Positions 54,876 through 63,577 of a stretch of DNA of 64,000 nt are shown here, in pieces. The DNA lies in assembly GCF_003149025.1 (NCBI RefSeq), contig NZ_QGDV01000012.1, forward strand, positions 30,978 to 94,977, written 5' to 3'. How positions within the stretch are numbered: the first letter of the stretch is position 1; each line of letters opens with the position of its first letter. Position numbers and translations under genes: made by a program. The notes beneath the pieces were generated by a model. It ran no database searches. It saw only the letters and a list, made by a program, of their open reading frames with translations, and was not told where the DNA came from. The stretch comes from Rathayibacter iranicus NCPPB 2253 = VKM Ac-1602. GTDB lineage: Bacteria; Actinomycetota; Actinomycetes; Actinomycetales; Microbacteriaceae.

Positions 54876-57089
54876 CTAACCAGCAGTTGGGATCCTCACA
54901 TAGTGCACAGCAAAAGAGGATCCAATTAAGCGGAACTCCTGCCTATTACGACCGAAATCGAAGGGGTTGTCGTTCGGCTTCTGCCAGATGTCCAGACCCT
55001 TCCCGAGATCGATGCGCCATCCGGTGTCGGTCTCGATGCGTCGGTCGTGGATCGTGTCGTCCAGCCGCACCGCGAGGCGCACTCCGACCGCGTCGGATGC
55101 GTCCTTGATCGACTTCAACATCAGCAACTGGCTGTGCTTGAACTCCGGCTTCGGCTCCTCCGTCGTGACGAGTTCGACCTCGACCTCGTCGGCGTCGTCC
55201 TTCTCCGCAGCGATGAGACTCAGCAGATCTGCGAGATTCCGCCCCTGATGTGACATGCGGACGTAGGGGTCGGTGATCGTGATCTTCGCGGCCCCGCGGA
55301 GGTAAGGCAGAAGAAGCGTCTCGTACGCTACACCTCGTTGCCCGGCGGTGAAGTCACGGTGCCCCACAGCCGGGGCCGGGGCCGAGGACTCCACTGAGGT
55401 CGGGGGCACGACGGCCGCCAATGGCTCGACCGTAGCGGATAGCGCAGGCGACAAAGCGGCAGGAGACCGTCGATCGGCTCGATCCGACGAGGACTCCTCC
55501 CCCGCGCTGGCACCTGCCTCGCCCTCGGGGGTGGCGCTCCAGTACCGCCGGTACAGCTGCGGGTACTGACGCTCCTCGAGAGTCGTGACGTCACGCCAGA
55601 TCCCCGCCTTGTCGGAATAGCGGAAGTGCACGGGTGCGTCTCGCATCGTGGGATCGATCCGCAGGATCGAATCCTTCACACGCTTGCGTCCTTCGACCGC
55701 GAACTCCAGCAACGCCCGGACCTCGTCCTCGTCGGCTTCTGACGTCGGGTGAATGAGCTTCATCAGCCCGGAAAACGTTTTGCGAATCCCGTCCTGATCG
55801 CGGGTAGAGATGGAGCTATCGAGGGTGAAGGAATGACGATAGAAGTGCGAGAAGTCCTCCGCGCGTTTCGCACGCAGGATCTCGGCGAGGTAGTCGACAA
55901 CGAATCCGTAGCCGGATGAGAACATCGCCGAGCGGATGGGTGACACCTCCCAGCCTGGAAGGTAGTGATGAATGCGGTCCAGCCAGGCAGGGTCCCGGTA
56001 GGAGTCGGGCAGCTCGTCGAACAGATCGGAGTTCTTGAGCATGTACGGCACGGTATGCGTGGTGTTCCCAATGAATGCCATCGACGCCTCGGCGCCGTAG
56101 ATGCTCGTGCCTCGCGAAAAGGATTTGTTCGCGAGGTAATTCTTCATCACGTTGACGAGGTTCTGATCCGTGCGCCGGTTGGCGGCGAATTCGTCGAACG
56201 CTACGCAGTCCCAATACCCGACCAATCCGATCCGACCGCTGGAGTTGTTGACGAATAGTTTGGCGACGGTAACTTCACCCCCGGAGATGAGGATGCCGTT
56301 CGGCGAGAACTCTCCGAAGGTGTGCGACTTGCCCGTGCCCTTGGGCCCGAGCTCGACCAGGTTGTAGTTGCGTTCGACGAACGGGATCAAGCGTGTCAGG
56401 GCGATGAGCTTTCCGCGCTCGTCGAACTGCTCGGGGTTGAGACCGATCGACTGCATGAGCAGATCGATCCACTCCTCGGTCGTGAAGGCTCGGCGAGCCT
56501 CGTGATACCGGTCGATGTCGACGCCGGCGACTTGCACAGGCTTCAAACTGCCGAGGATCCACGGCACAACACGCTGATCATCCGAATGGAAATACTCGAT
56601 GTCGCTGATGCACCACACGCCGCCGACGAGGAGCTTCGGGTTCTGCGTGACCGTGGCGTCATCCACGATGACGCCTTTGACCTGAAGATTCTCGAACTCC
56701 GCTTCATGCACGTCGTTCTTCTCGTTGAGCGTGACCGTGACCTTATCGATCACGCGGTGACGGCCCTTCCGGCGGATCTCGGATTTAACGAGCATGTGCT
56801 CGTTGCGGTTGACGTAGTGTTCCGTAAGGATTCGGCGCACGCTTTCGATCCCCGATTGAATCGTCGCCTCGTCATCCGAGGCTGCGTACTGACCTAAGAG
56901 GTATTCCAGGACATAGGACGGCACCACGGCATTACCACGGACCGCCGCGACGAGATCCTTCCGGACTACCGCGCCGGCAAAATGCTCGTTGATCTTCTCG
57001 TCGAGGGCGGAGGCGATGGGTGCCGCGTCGGTCATCTGTTGAATTCGTGTGACGCCCAGGTCACCGAGTGCATCTTCAAGATCCGTCAT
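54876..57089 (-). CDS. brxL: BREX protein BrxL, with MIT_C/PLD-like C-terminus
   Basis: AAA+ effector ATPase of BREX phage defence, 737 residues. The BrxL N-terminal region covers about 1-240. The ATPase core has Walker A ELGPKGTGKSHTFG near residue 250 and Walker B DCVAFDEFAANRR near 300, and the typical YDLLDE-type region reads SDLFDELPDSYRDPAW. A low-complexity linker (~515-576) leads to a ~160-residue end with ITDPYVRMSHQGRNLADLL, HDRRIETDTGWRIDLGKGLD and FQ-like DIWQKP, which resembles the MIT_C phospholipase-D-like fold and not a Lon protease. It follows pglZ by six bases. Confidence 0.9.
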   Translation of the reverse strand: MTDLEDALGDLGVTRIQQMTDAAPIASALDEKINEHFAGAVVRKDLVAAVRGNAVVPSYVLEYLLGQYAASDDEATIQSGIESVRRILTEHYVNRNEHMLVKSEIRRKGRHRVIDKVTVTLNEKNDVHEAEFENLQVKGVIVDDATVTQNPKLLVGGVWCISDIEYFHSDDQRVVPWILGSLKPVQVAGVDIDRYHEARRAFTTEEWIDLLMQSIGLNPEQFDERGKLIALTRLIPFVERNYNLVELGPKGTGKSHTFGEFSPNGILISGGEVTVAKLFVNNSSGRIGLVGYWDCVAFDEFAANRRTDQNLVNVMKNYLANKSFSRGTSIYGAEASMAFIGNTTHTVPYMLKNSDLFDELPDSYRDPAWLDRIHHYLPGWEVSPIRSAMFSSGYGFVVDYLAEILRAKRAEDFSHFYRHSFTLDSSISTRDQDGIRKTFSGLMKLIHPTSEADEDEVRALLEFAVEGRKRVKDSILRIDPTMRDAPVHFRYSDKAGIWRDVTTLEERQYPQLYRRYWSATPEGEAGASAGEESSSDRADRRSPAALSPALSATVEPLAAVVPPTSVESSAPAPAVGHRDFTAGQRGVAYETLLLPYLRGAAKITITDPYVRMSHQGRNLADLLSLIAAEKDDADEVEVELVTTEEPKPEFKHSQLLMLKSIKDASDAVGVRLAVRLDDTIHDRRIETDTGWRIDLGKGLDIWQKPNDNPFDFGRNRQEFRLIGSSFAVHYVRIPTAG

Positions 57090-57095
57090 GATGTC

Positions 57096-59588
57096 CTAAA
57101 AATCGAAGTCCGCTGTAAACGATCGCTTGATGATGTAATTCCCCTTCGCGAAGGTCTTCCAGTGTGTCGTGTTCGGGATCCGCTCTTCGAGCCGCAACTC
57201 GACCGTGCGATTGTTGTGCTCGTCTGCTTCCTGAGTCAGGTACAGCACCACCCTTTGGTACCGATCGCGCTGTTCACCGGAAGTGCTGGCGAAAGTGACG
57301 ACGGGTCGGTCGGAGATCGGCTGTTCGTCAGCGTACAGGCCGATCCGAACCTCGCGGGGCTGAATCTTGTCAGTGACGGCTTCGCGCTGCAGAAGCTTGA
57401 CAGCGAGCTGTCCCGTGGTGATCTTGTCGGTCTCGGGCATGAGGTCGACGCTCACAGGACGGATGTCACTCTTCCGCCTTTTATTGACCGTGATCACCGG
57501 TACGACGATCTCCTGCAGCGAGGCACCTCCGTGCACGTAGCGAGTGCCGGCACCAGCCTGCGGTATGCGATGGATCGACTTCGGGATCTGGATGTCGATG
57601 TCCCCCACGAGCCCAACCTGCGACGACGTGAAGGTCATGAACGAGGACGAAGGCTTCAAGGAACGGCCAAGCGCGTAGCGACGGTTAACCTTCGTCACCG
57701 CCTCGCCCTGCGGGCTTGCGGAGAGGTAGTACGCCTCCTCCAGCGGTTGGTCCTGGTAGAGGAATCCGTGGTCCGCGGTGATGAGGATGTTCGTTGCGTT
57801 GGCGCTGGTCCATCTCTTCACGAGAGCCATCAATTCTCGGAGAGTGTCGTCCACCGCCTCGAACACGGTTCGCTCAGTGGCCGTCTTGTCACCGGCGGCG
57901 TCGATACGATCGTGATAGACGTAGAAGACCTGGTACCTGGTGTACAGCTCGCGCAGTTCACTCCCCGACATCGCCATCACGCTCTCCGCGGTGAGGGCGC
58001 AGCCTCTCACCGGCTCCAGGAGCTTGCCGCGGTTCGCCAGCCCGTTCGTGGGCCTCCCATCAGCGAAGACCGGAATTCCGAGGGGATCCAGCACCAAAGT
58101 CGAATGCGGCAGGAGTGACGCCATGCCGAGCTGGGTGTAGCTCGGCAGCGAGCCGAGCAGCGCCGAGACGGAAGCATCGAAGCGGTCCTCGCTGCGGACC
58201 TTCGAGGCCAGTTCCTCGGCGACCTCGTAACGCATGCCGTCGGAGATGATGACGACGGCTTTTGTGCGGCCGTCCTTGAGGACCGGTGCGACGTGTCGAT
58301 CGAAGAACTTCGCCTGAGGTGTCAGTGCTGCCGATCTCCATTCAGCCAGCGGCTCGAGAACCTGCTGCCAAAGACCTCCGAAATCGTAGAGATAGTGGTT
58401 GGCGTAATGCTTGTCAATCTCCTCCTTCAGCCCCTGCAAGGGCTTCTGGAAGTCGGCCGTCTGATAAGCATGAGTGAACCAGCGATAGTGCTGATCGATG
58501 CGGTACCACTCGGTCTGGTACTTCTCGAGTCCGGCGGCGACGGAGGGGATGGTGTGGGGCAGAGCGGCGATCGTCACTAGCAACTCCGACGCGCTCAGGA
58601 TGGCGTCATAGAGCTTGGCGTAGCTAGCGCTCCAGAGGCTGTGACGGCGTTGACGCACTATCTCGGCGACCTCACGGGGCGTCACCGACTGCTTGGCGAC
58701 GGCGGCGGCGAGATCGACGATCACCTTCCGGTCGACTTCCTCGAAGATCGTGACTCCGACGAGCTCCCGATAGTCGCGCTCCTCGATCCGGGACTTCACA
58801 TCGAGTTCGTCTCCCGCTCGAATGGCGAGCTTGGTCATCACTTCTCGCACACGGACGTCATACCGCAAGGCATTGAAATCGCTCCGGATGTTCCGGAATT
58901 CGTCGGGAGTCGCCGACGCGAAGTCTTCAACGGCACGACCGAACATCCATAGGACGAAATCGTCCATGGTCGGACTGATACTCGTATACCGGTAGATTCC
59001 GGACAATCCGCTCCAGAAGAAGCCATCGAGACCGAAGGACACCAGGTCGTCGAATCGTGCCGATCGACCCTCGGCATGATCGACGAGGAGCTCGCGGACA
59101 ATGTCCGTGAGCTTGTTCCCTTCGGCTTTGACGAGCACCTGGCACATTTTGGCTCGAAGGTGGGTCGCTTCGTCGTCGACATCGACAAGAATGAGCAGCG
59201 CCTGCTTCCGGCTCGCCGCGGCGAAGAACTTCTGATGCTGCTCGAACACCGACAGCACCGCGGGGTCGCTCAGACCGAACTCCATTTGAAGCATCGAGGT
59301 CTTGTCCGCGGTGAAGACGCCGTAGGCGAGTTCGAGGTCCAGGAGCCAGTCGCCGGTGCCGCGCGCGACCTCGCCGGCGCGGTAGACGAGGTGTCGGCCG
59401 AGGTTGTCGGCGAGAATCCTGTTCTTCACCCCGAACTCGTCGTTGTCGACGCGGATGAGGTTGACGGCGTCGAGGTCGAGCGAGTCGAGGTCGGCGGCGT
59501 ACTCACCGGTAGGGTCGTGCCAGAACACTATGCGCTGAGACGCGAAGCGGTTGCGCAGCGCGTCGTTGACGGACGTCAAATCGCTCAT
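57096..59588 (-). CDS. pglZ: BREX-1 alkaline phosphatase PglZ
   Basis: Type 1 PglZ of BREX, 830 residues. It belongs to the alkaline-phosphatase superfamily and is needed with PglX for host methylation and phage exclusion. The N-terminal BREX-1 motif is RIVFWHDPTGEY; the metal-binding motifs are VVIISDGMRYEVAEELASKV and NILITADHGFLYQ; the C-terminal beta domain (RYVHGGASLQEIVVPVITV) is complete. Its ATG overlaps the stop of the upstream ATP-binding gene (4 bp), so the genes form one operon. Confidence 0.95.
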   Translation of the reverse strand: MSDLTSVNDALRNRFASQRIVFWHDPTGEYAADLDSLDLDAVNLIRVDNDEFGVKNRILADNLGRHLVYRAGEVARGTGDWLLDLELAYGVFTADKTSMLQMEFGLSDPAVLSVFEQHQKFFAAASRKQALLILVDVDDEATHLRAKMCQVLVKAEGNKLTDIVRELLVDHAEGRSARFDDLVSFGLDGFFWSGLSGIYRYTSISPTMDDFVLWMFGRAVEDFASATPDEFRNIRSDFNALRYDVRVREVMTKLAIRAGDELDVKSRIEERDYRELVGVTIFEEVDRKVIVDLAAAVAKQSVTPREVAEIVRQRRHSLWSASYAKLYDAILSASELLVTIAALPHTIPSVAAGLEKYQTEWYRIDQHYRWFTHAYQTADFQKPLQGLKEEIDKHYANHYLYDFGGLWQQVLEPLAEWRSAALTPQAKFFDRHVAPVLKDGRTKAVVIISDGMRYEVAEELASKVRSEDRFDASVSALLGSLPSYTQLGMASLLPHSTLVLDPLGIPVFADGRPTNGLANRGKLLEPVRGCALTAESVMAMSGSELRELYTRYQVFYVYHDRIDAAGDKTATERTVFEAVDDTLRELMALVKRWTSANATNILITADHGFLYQDQPLEEAYYLSASPQGEAVTKVNRRYALGRSLKPSSSFMTFTSSQVGLVGDIDIQIPKSIHRIPQAGAGTRYVHGGASLQEIVVPVITVNKRRKSDIRPVSVDLMPETDKITTGQLAVKLLQREAVTDKIQPREVRIGLYADEQPISDRPVVTFASTSGEQRDRYQRVVLYLTQEADEHNNRTVELRLEERIPNTTHWKTFAKGNYIIKRSFTADFDF

Positions 59589-61030
59589 CGGGTGACCTCC
59601 AGGAACTCACGGCCGGCGTCGGTGATGCGGTAGCGCTGCGACTTGCTTCGCGGCTTATCGGGTACCGTCATCGCGAGCAGACCCGCCTCGAGGAGCGGAG
59701 CGACGTGCCGTGTGTAGTTCTGCGACAGGGGCTTGAGCCCCACGGCTGCGAGCAAGACGTCGCGATGGACAGGCCCGGCGACCGCGGCGCTCAACATGCG
59801 CACATCATACCTACCGTCATACCTACGGTCTTTGCTACTTGCGGAGGCATCTCGCTCCATGGGCCTGGGTGAGGAAGAGTGATCGACCACGTGGATCGTG
59901 ACCCGGACCCGGTCCATGATCTCCTCGATCTCAGGAGCAGGCAGCCCTGCCTTCGCAATCTCGCTGTAGACCCGGTTGACGCCGCTGCCCCACTGCTCGA
60001 TGAGTCCGGCATCGCGAAAGATTCGGGCGAGCGACGGGTTGCGAAGTCGTGACACCCCACGCATCGTCTCAACAGTCATCCCTGGCAGCAGTCCACCGGG
60101 ACTCTCGACCACGATCCGGGTGTCGTAAAAGCCGACGCGGATCGGCGTGCTGCGCTCCGCGAAGCTCGCGTGCACGAGCGCGTTGACGACCACCTCCCGC
60201 ACCGCCTCGACAGGGATCGAGTAGACGTCTTTCCGCCGGGCCGAGCCGAAGACGCCCGACCTGTAGGCGTGCTTGGTCAGGAACGCCATGACGTCTTCGA
60301 CCGCCTCGGGAAGCGGCTTGTGAATCTCGATCTGATCGAACAGATCAGTACCGTCCGCGCCACGGAGCCGACCGCACTGGATCCACGCCGAGGGAAGGAA
60401 TCGAGTGGGGTCAGGGCACGACGCCAGAATTCCCGCGTGAGTGGGAACGACGCGCGTCCCCTGAAGCACCGCGAGCCCGAGAGAGACGAGATCCTGAGCA
60501 GTGGTTGCTCGACCTCGAACTTCTCCAAGCCGGGCAAGATCGAGGTCCGTGAGCGAAGCGCGCGGCTCCGGCAGGTCCTCGAACGCCACACCCCGGGCCG
60601 TACGCTCCAGTTCCGCCACCAGCGCGGGATCGGCCTGTCGCGTTGTGGACCCGAGTCGCACGTACACGCCACCGTTCATCCCCTGAGCTCTGACGTAGTG
60701 CGGTCGCCGCGTGCTGAGGGGCACATCCACGATCAGCACAGTCCGATTCCCGACGGTCGCGAGATCGATCGCCGGCACGAGCTGGGGTTCGATGGTGTCG
60801 GCGATGAGGCTCGCGATCCGTTCCTCCTCCGCGAAGGGGTCAGTGACTCCGACCACAGTGCCGTCGTCGGAGACGCCGATGATCAGGTGGCCGCCGGCGG
60901 AGTTCGCGAAGGCGACGATGGTACGCAGCGGCTTGGCCGGCGACGAGAGATCGCGCTTGTACTCGCGGGTCTTCCCCTCAGGCGCGGCCATTCGACTCTG
61001 CGCGTCGAGCGCGAGGAGATCGAGCGTCAC
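59585..61030 (-). CDS. AlbA/Schlafen-type ATP-binding protein (divergent AAA-4) in BREX operon
   Basis: Protein of 481 residues. The N-terminal AlbA_2 (Schlafen-like) domain has EGKTREYKRDL and AFANSAGGHLIIGVSDDG (residues ~17-140). A GHKL-like ATP-binding part has REVVVNALVHASF and GLIEQWGSGVNRVYSE, and the C-terminal ~65 residues form a winged helix (YTRHVAPLLEAGLLAMTVPDKP). It was formerly annotated as a COG2865 regulator. It sits between pglX and pglZ, overlapping pglZ by 4 bp, which points to an accessory or regulatory part of this BREX system. Confidence 0.82.
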   Translation of the reverse strand: MTLDLLALDAQSRMAAPEGKTREYKRDLSSPAKPLRTIVAFANSAGGHLIIGVSDDGTVVGVTDPFAEEERIASLIADTIEPQLVPAIDLATVGNRTVLIVDVPLSTRRPHYVRAQGMNGGVYVRLGSTTRQADPALVAELERTARGVAFEDLPEPRASLTDLDLARLGEVRGRATTAQDLVSLGLAVLQGTRVVPTHAGILASCPDPTRFLPSAWIQCGRLRGADGTDLFDQIEIHKPLPEAVEDVMAFLTKHAYRSGVFGSARRKDVYSIPVEAVREVVVNALVHASFAERSTPIRVGFYDTRIVVESPGGLLPGMTVETMRGVSRLRNPSLARIFRDAGLIEQWGSGVNRVYSEIAKAGLPAPEIEEIMDRVRVTIHVVDHSSSPRPMERDASASSKDRRYDGRYDVRMLSAAVAGPVHRDVLLAAVGLKPLSQNYTRHVAPLLEAGLLAMTVPDKPRSKSQRYRITDAGREFLEVTR

Positions 61031-61043
61031 GGTCTCCTCGCCG

Positions 61044-62069
61044 TCACTCAGACGCCTCCAGGCCCGGGATCTTCCTCAGCGCCGCACCGAGCTTCGGGTA
61101 GTTGGTCCTGACTCCGTCATCGAGATCGATGACAACGTTCTCGGACGCCTTCGGGTAGAGCGTGTCGTGCTCGTACTCCTCGAGCTCGTGGATCATCCTG
61201 CGGAGTCGATCGGCCTCCAGGACGTTGCCCGTCCGCTCGGCGTGCTGCTGCGCTGATTCCAGCTTGGTCAGATACTCGCGCAGGTACGACAGCACCACAG
61301 ACGTGGTCGACGGCGTGTACCGGTGCAGGTAGATCAGCGCGGTGAAGGAGCCCCTTGGGCTGGAGAAGAGCCAGTAGATCGGTCGCTTCTTGTAGCGCTG
61401 GACATGGTCGTTGTAGAACTTGGAGTCGGCACCACGACCCGTCGTCTTGATGAAGTAGTCGCGCACATTCCGAAGTCCGAGAGTCTCGTCGATGAACCGC
61501 AGGTTCGCCTCGAAGTGCTGCTCCCCGAAGACCGTACGGAGGAAGAGGCGGAATCGCTGGACGATGTCGTCCTCGAACCAGTCGCCGTCGACGATCGGGA
61601 TGACGTTGTCGGCGTCGGGTAGGAACGTCGGCTCGGGGATCACGGCGAGATAGTCGTCGAGGGTCGATCCCTGATCGGCGAGGACGAGTCCTGGCTTGTC
61701 GAGGCTGTAACGCCCGAACATGCAGCCGACGGCGTAGGAGATCAGATCGGTGATCGCCGACTGTGCGAACAGAGCGTCGCGTTCCTCCGGTGTCTTGTTC
61801 GGCCAGCGGAACGCCGAGTTGTTCGTCAGGGATACTCGCTCAAGCGGAACGTGGGACGGGACCTCGTCTTCGAGACCATAGAGCCGAGCGACGGCCTCGT
61901 TGTTGGCGATCTCCAGGCGCTGCTGCTCGAGCGAGCGTGCCGCCCATTCTTCTCGATGCTGCGCGACCGTCTGCTCAAGTGTCTTCAACTGCTCTGCCTC
62001 ACCACGTCTCGCCCGGCCACGAGAATTCTCCCAGGTCTGAGCCTCTGGGGTCGGCCTGTCTGCGTACGC
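61044..62069 (-). pseudogene. pglX: pglX C-terminal fragment (BREX-1 adenine methyltransferase)
   Basis: Open frame of 341 codons with no own start near its 5' end except TTG at 61986-61988. The sequence is the C-terminal third of a ~1200-residue BREX-1 PglX: NNEAVARLYGLEDEVP, then LISYAVGCMFGRYSLDKPGLVLADQG, DNVIPIVDGDWFEDDIV, and KKRPIYWLFSSPRGSF. The N-terminal methylase domain with NPPY is absent. The frame is closed upstream by TGA at 62070-62072, right at the stop of the recombinase gene. A 5' part is therefore separated by the recombinase, by insertion or inversion. It ends 13 bp before the ATP-binding gene. Confidence 0.85.
62062..62069. other. palindrome at the pglX/recombinase junction, candidate crossover site
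   Basis: GCGTACGC is a perfect 8-bp palindrome, and the flanks extend it imperfectly (TCTGCGTACGCTCAGA). It sits between the last pglX-like codons and the recombinase stop codon. It could be a core recombination site or chance; no second copy is seen at the right junction. Confidence 0.25.
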
Positions 62070-62074
62070 TCAGA

Positions 62075-63286
62075 CTACCCGCCGAGTCCCAGCATCGTCG
62101 CAGACCGCTCGAGCGCAGCACGCGTGCGCGCCCGATCGGTGTGCAGGTAGGACTGGGTGCTCAGCACGGAGGAGTGCCCGAGGATGGCTTTGATCGTGGT
62201 CTCGTCGATCCCACCGGCGAGGAGCAGAGTCGCCGAGGTGTGGCGCGCCTCGTAGAGCAGCGGACGACGGGTCTTCCCGTTCGGAAGAGTGATCGACACG
62301 TCCGCTCGGTCGACGATGTCGTACCACTGAGCGCGGTCAGCTTCGGCGGACTGCGGGCCGCCGTCGCTGCGCGGCCAGACGAGGTCGAAGGAGGAGGACG
62401 GCGCTCGGCCCCGCCAGGTCGCGAGCGCGTCGGCCAACCAGGGCACGAGAGGCACGACGCGGATCCCCGCGCGAGTCTTCGGCCGGACCAGGTGGTAGGT
62501 GCCGTTGAGGTGCCGCGACTCGAATCCGCGCGGCACGCGGAAGCCGCTCGCGGGGCAGCGCCGCTCGACGTAGGGCAGTGCCTTGAGCTGCCACGCCAGC
62601 GTCATCGTCGCCGAGTCCAAGTCGACCATCTCCCAGGTGAGCCCGAGCGCCTCGGCGGGACGCAGTCCTTCGACCAGCGCGGCGACCCAGCGCGAGACGT
62701 CGGAGCGCTCGGTGACGACGGCGAGGACCCGCTTCACGCTCTCCGTGCTGAGAGCCTGCCTCGAGGATCGTCCTGCGCCCGGACCTGCCGTCTCCCGCGT
62801 GCGCGGGGAGACGTGATAGCCCTCTGCGACTGCGTCCGCGAGGATCTTGCCGAGCACGGCGTGAGTGCGTTGCATCGTGGGAAGCGCGAGCCCCGCCTCC
62901 TCCTGCGCCGACGCGACTCGGCGGATGTCCGCTGGAGTCAGGGCGGCAAGGCTGAGATGCCCGAGCGTAGGTACGATCCAGCGGGCGATGGCGGACCGGT
63001 CGGCGACGTAAGTCCCCGGGCGGACGACCCGCTGGCGTTGGGCGAGCCACTGATCGATCCATCGTTTGATCGTGATGCTCGCGAACGACGCGACCGTCCC
63101 CTCCGCTGCGATACGGCGCTGCGCCTCAGCCAACCGAGCACGGACGTCGGCCTCCGTCATCGCCTTGAGCGTCAGTCGTCGCCGTGTCCCCCGCTCGGTC
63201 CACCCGGCCTCCACGGCCGCCACCCACTGGCCACGGGCGTTGCGGTAGACCGAGCCACTACCCCGTTTGCGCTGTTTGCGTGCCAC
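62075..63286 (-). CDS. phage-type tyrosine recombinase/integrase
   Basis: Site-specific recombinase of 403 residues. The N-terminal arm-type DNA-binding domain (GSGSVYRNARGQWVAAVE, residues ~8-45) is followed by a SAM-like core-binding domain (~70-165) and the catalytic domain. The catalytic residues are R209 (EGLRPAEAL), K270 (RPKTRAG), R348 (YEARHTSAT; the usual first His is Tyr), H371 (LGHSS) and the nucleophile Y380 (TQSYLHTD). The GTG at 63284-63286 has AGGA upstream. It separates two pglX fragments that point in opposite directions. Confidence 0.92.
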   Translation of the reverse strand: MARKQRKRGSGSVYRNARGQWVAAVEAGWTERGTRRRLTLKAMTEADVRARLAEAQRRIAAEGTVASFASITIKRWIDQWLAQRQRVVRPGTYVADRSAIARWIVPTLGHLSLAALTPADIRRVASAQEEAGLALPTMQRTHAVLGKILADAVAEGYHVSPRTRETAGPGAGRSSRQALSTESVKRVLAVVTERSDVSRWVAALVEGLRPAEALGLTWEMVDLDSATMTLAWQLKALPYVERRCPASGFRVPRGFESRHLNGTYHLVRPKTRAGIRVVPLVPWLADALATWRGRAPSSSFDLVWPRSDGGPQSAEADRAQWYDIVDRADVSITLPNGKTRRPLLYEARHTSATLLLAGGIDETTIKAILGHSSVLSTQSYLHTDRARTRAALERSATMLGLGG

Positions 63287-63329
63287 TGCTTCCTGTCAGA
63301 TTACCGCTGCCGACGCACGCCGACCGTCA

Positions 63330-63465
63330 GGGTAGCCGTGGGGGTAGCCTTCGTCACCTTCTCGCACGGCCTGCGACCCGCGAGAACTGGACGGCGAGGG
63401 CAGGCGCTATCAGGCCCGCGACCAGGCCTTTCACCCGCGCCAGACGGGTAGCCATCAGGGTAGCC
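63330..63465. repeat. two pairs of GGGTAGCC repeats, 12-bp spacing, upstream of the recombinase
   Basis: GGGTAGCC occurs at 63330, 63342, 63446 and 63458. Within each pair the copies are exactly 12 bp apart, and the pairs are 116 bp apart. All four have the same orientation, in the 291-bp non-coding stretch between the recombinase start and the right-hand pglX fragment. They look like arm-type integrase sites or operator sites. A hairpin (GGTGCG/CGCACC) lies at 63516-63531. Confidence 0.7.
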
Positions 63466-63577
63466 ATTTCAACCCGAAGCACATGAGGGTGGCGCGAGGT
63501 CTGGTAGGGCTGGCGGGTGCGGGGGCGCACCGTTGGTCGCGCCTCGCAGAGTCGCCGGGTCGCGATGTTCACAGTTC

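Noticed and set aside
61763..63451. A 562-codon plus-strand open frame
   Set aside because: It is antisense to the recombinase and the pglX C-terminal fragment, which both show clear families on the minus strand.
63354..63572. A 72-codon minus-strand frame as an excisionase gene upstream of the recombinase
   Set aside because: No helix-turn-helix or family pattern is seen, and the frame is largely built from the GGGTAGCC repeat region.
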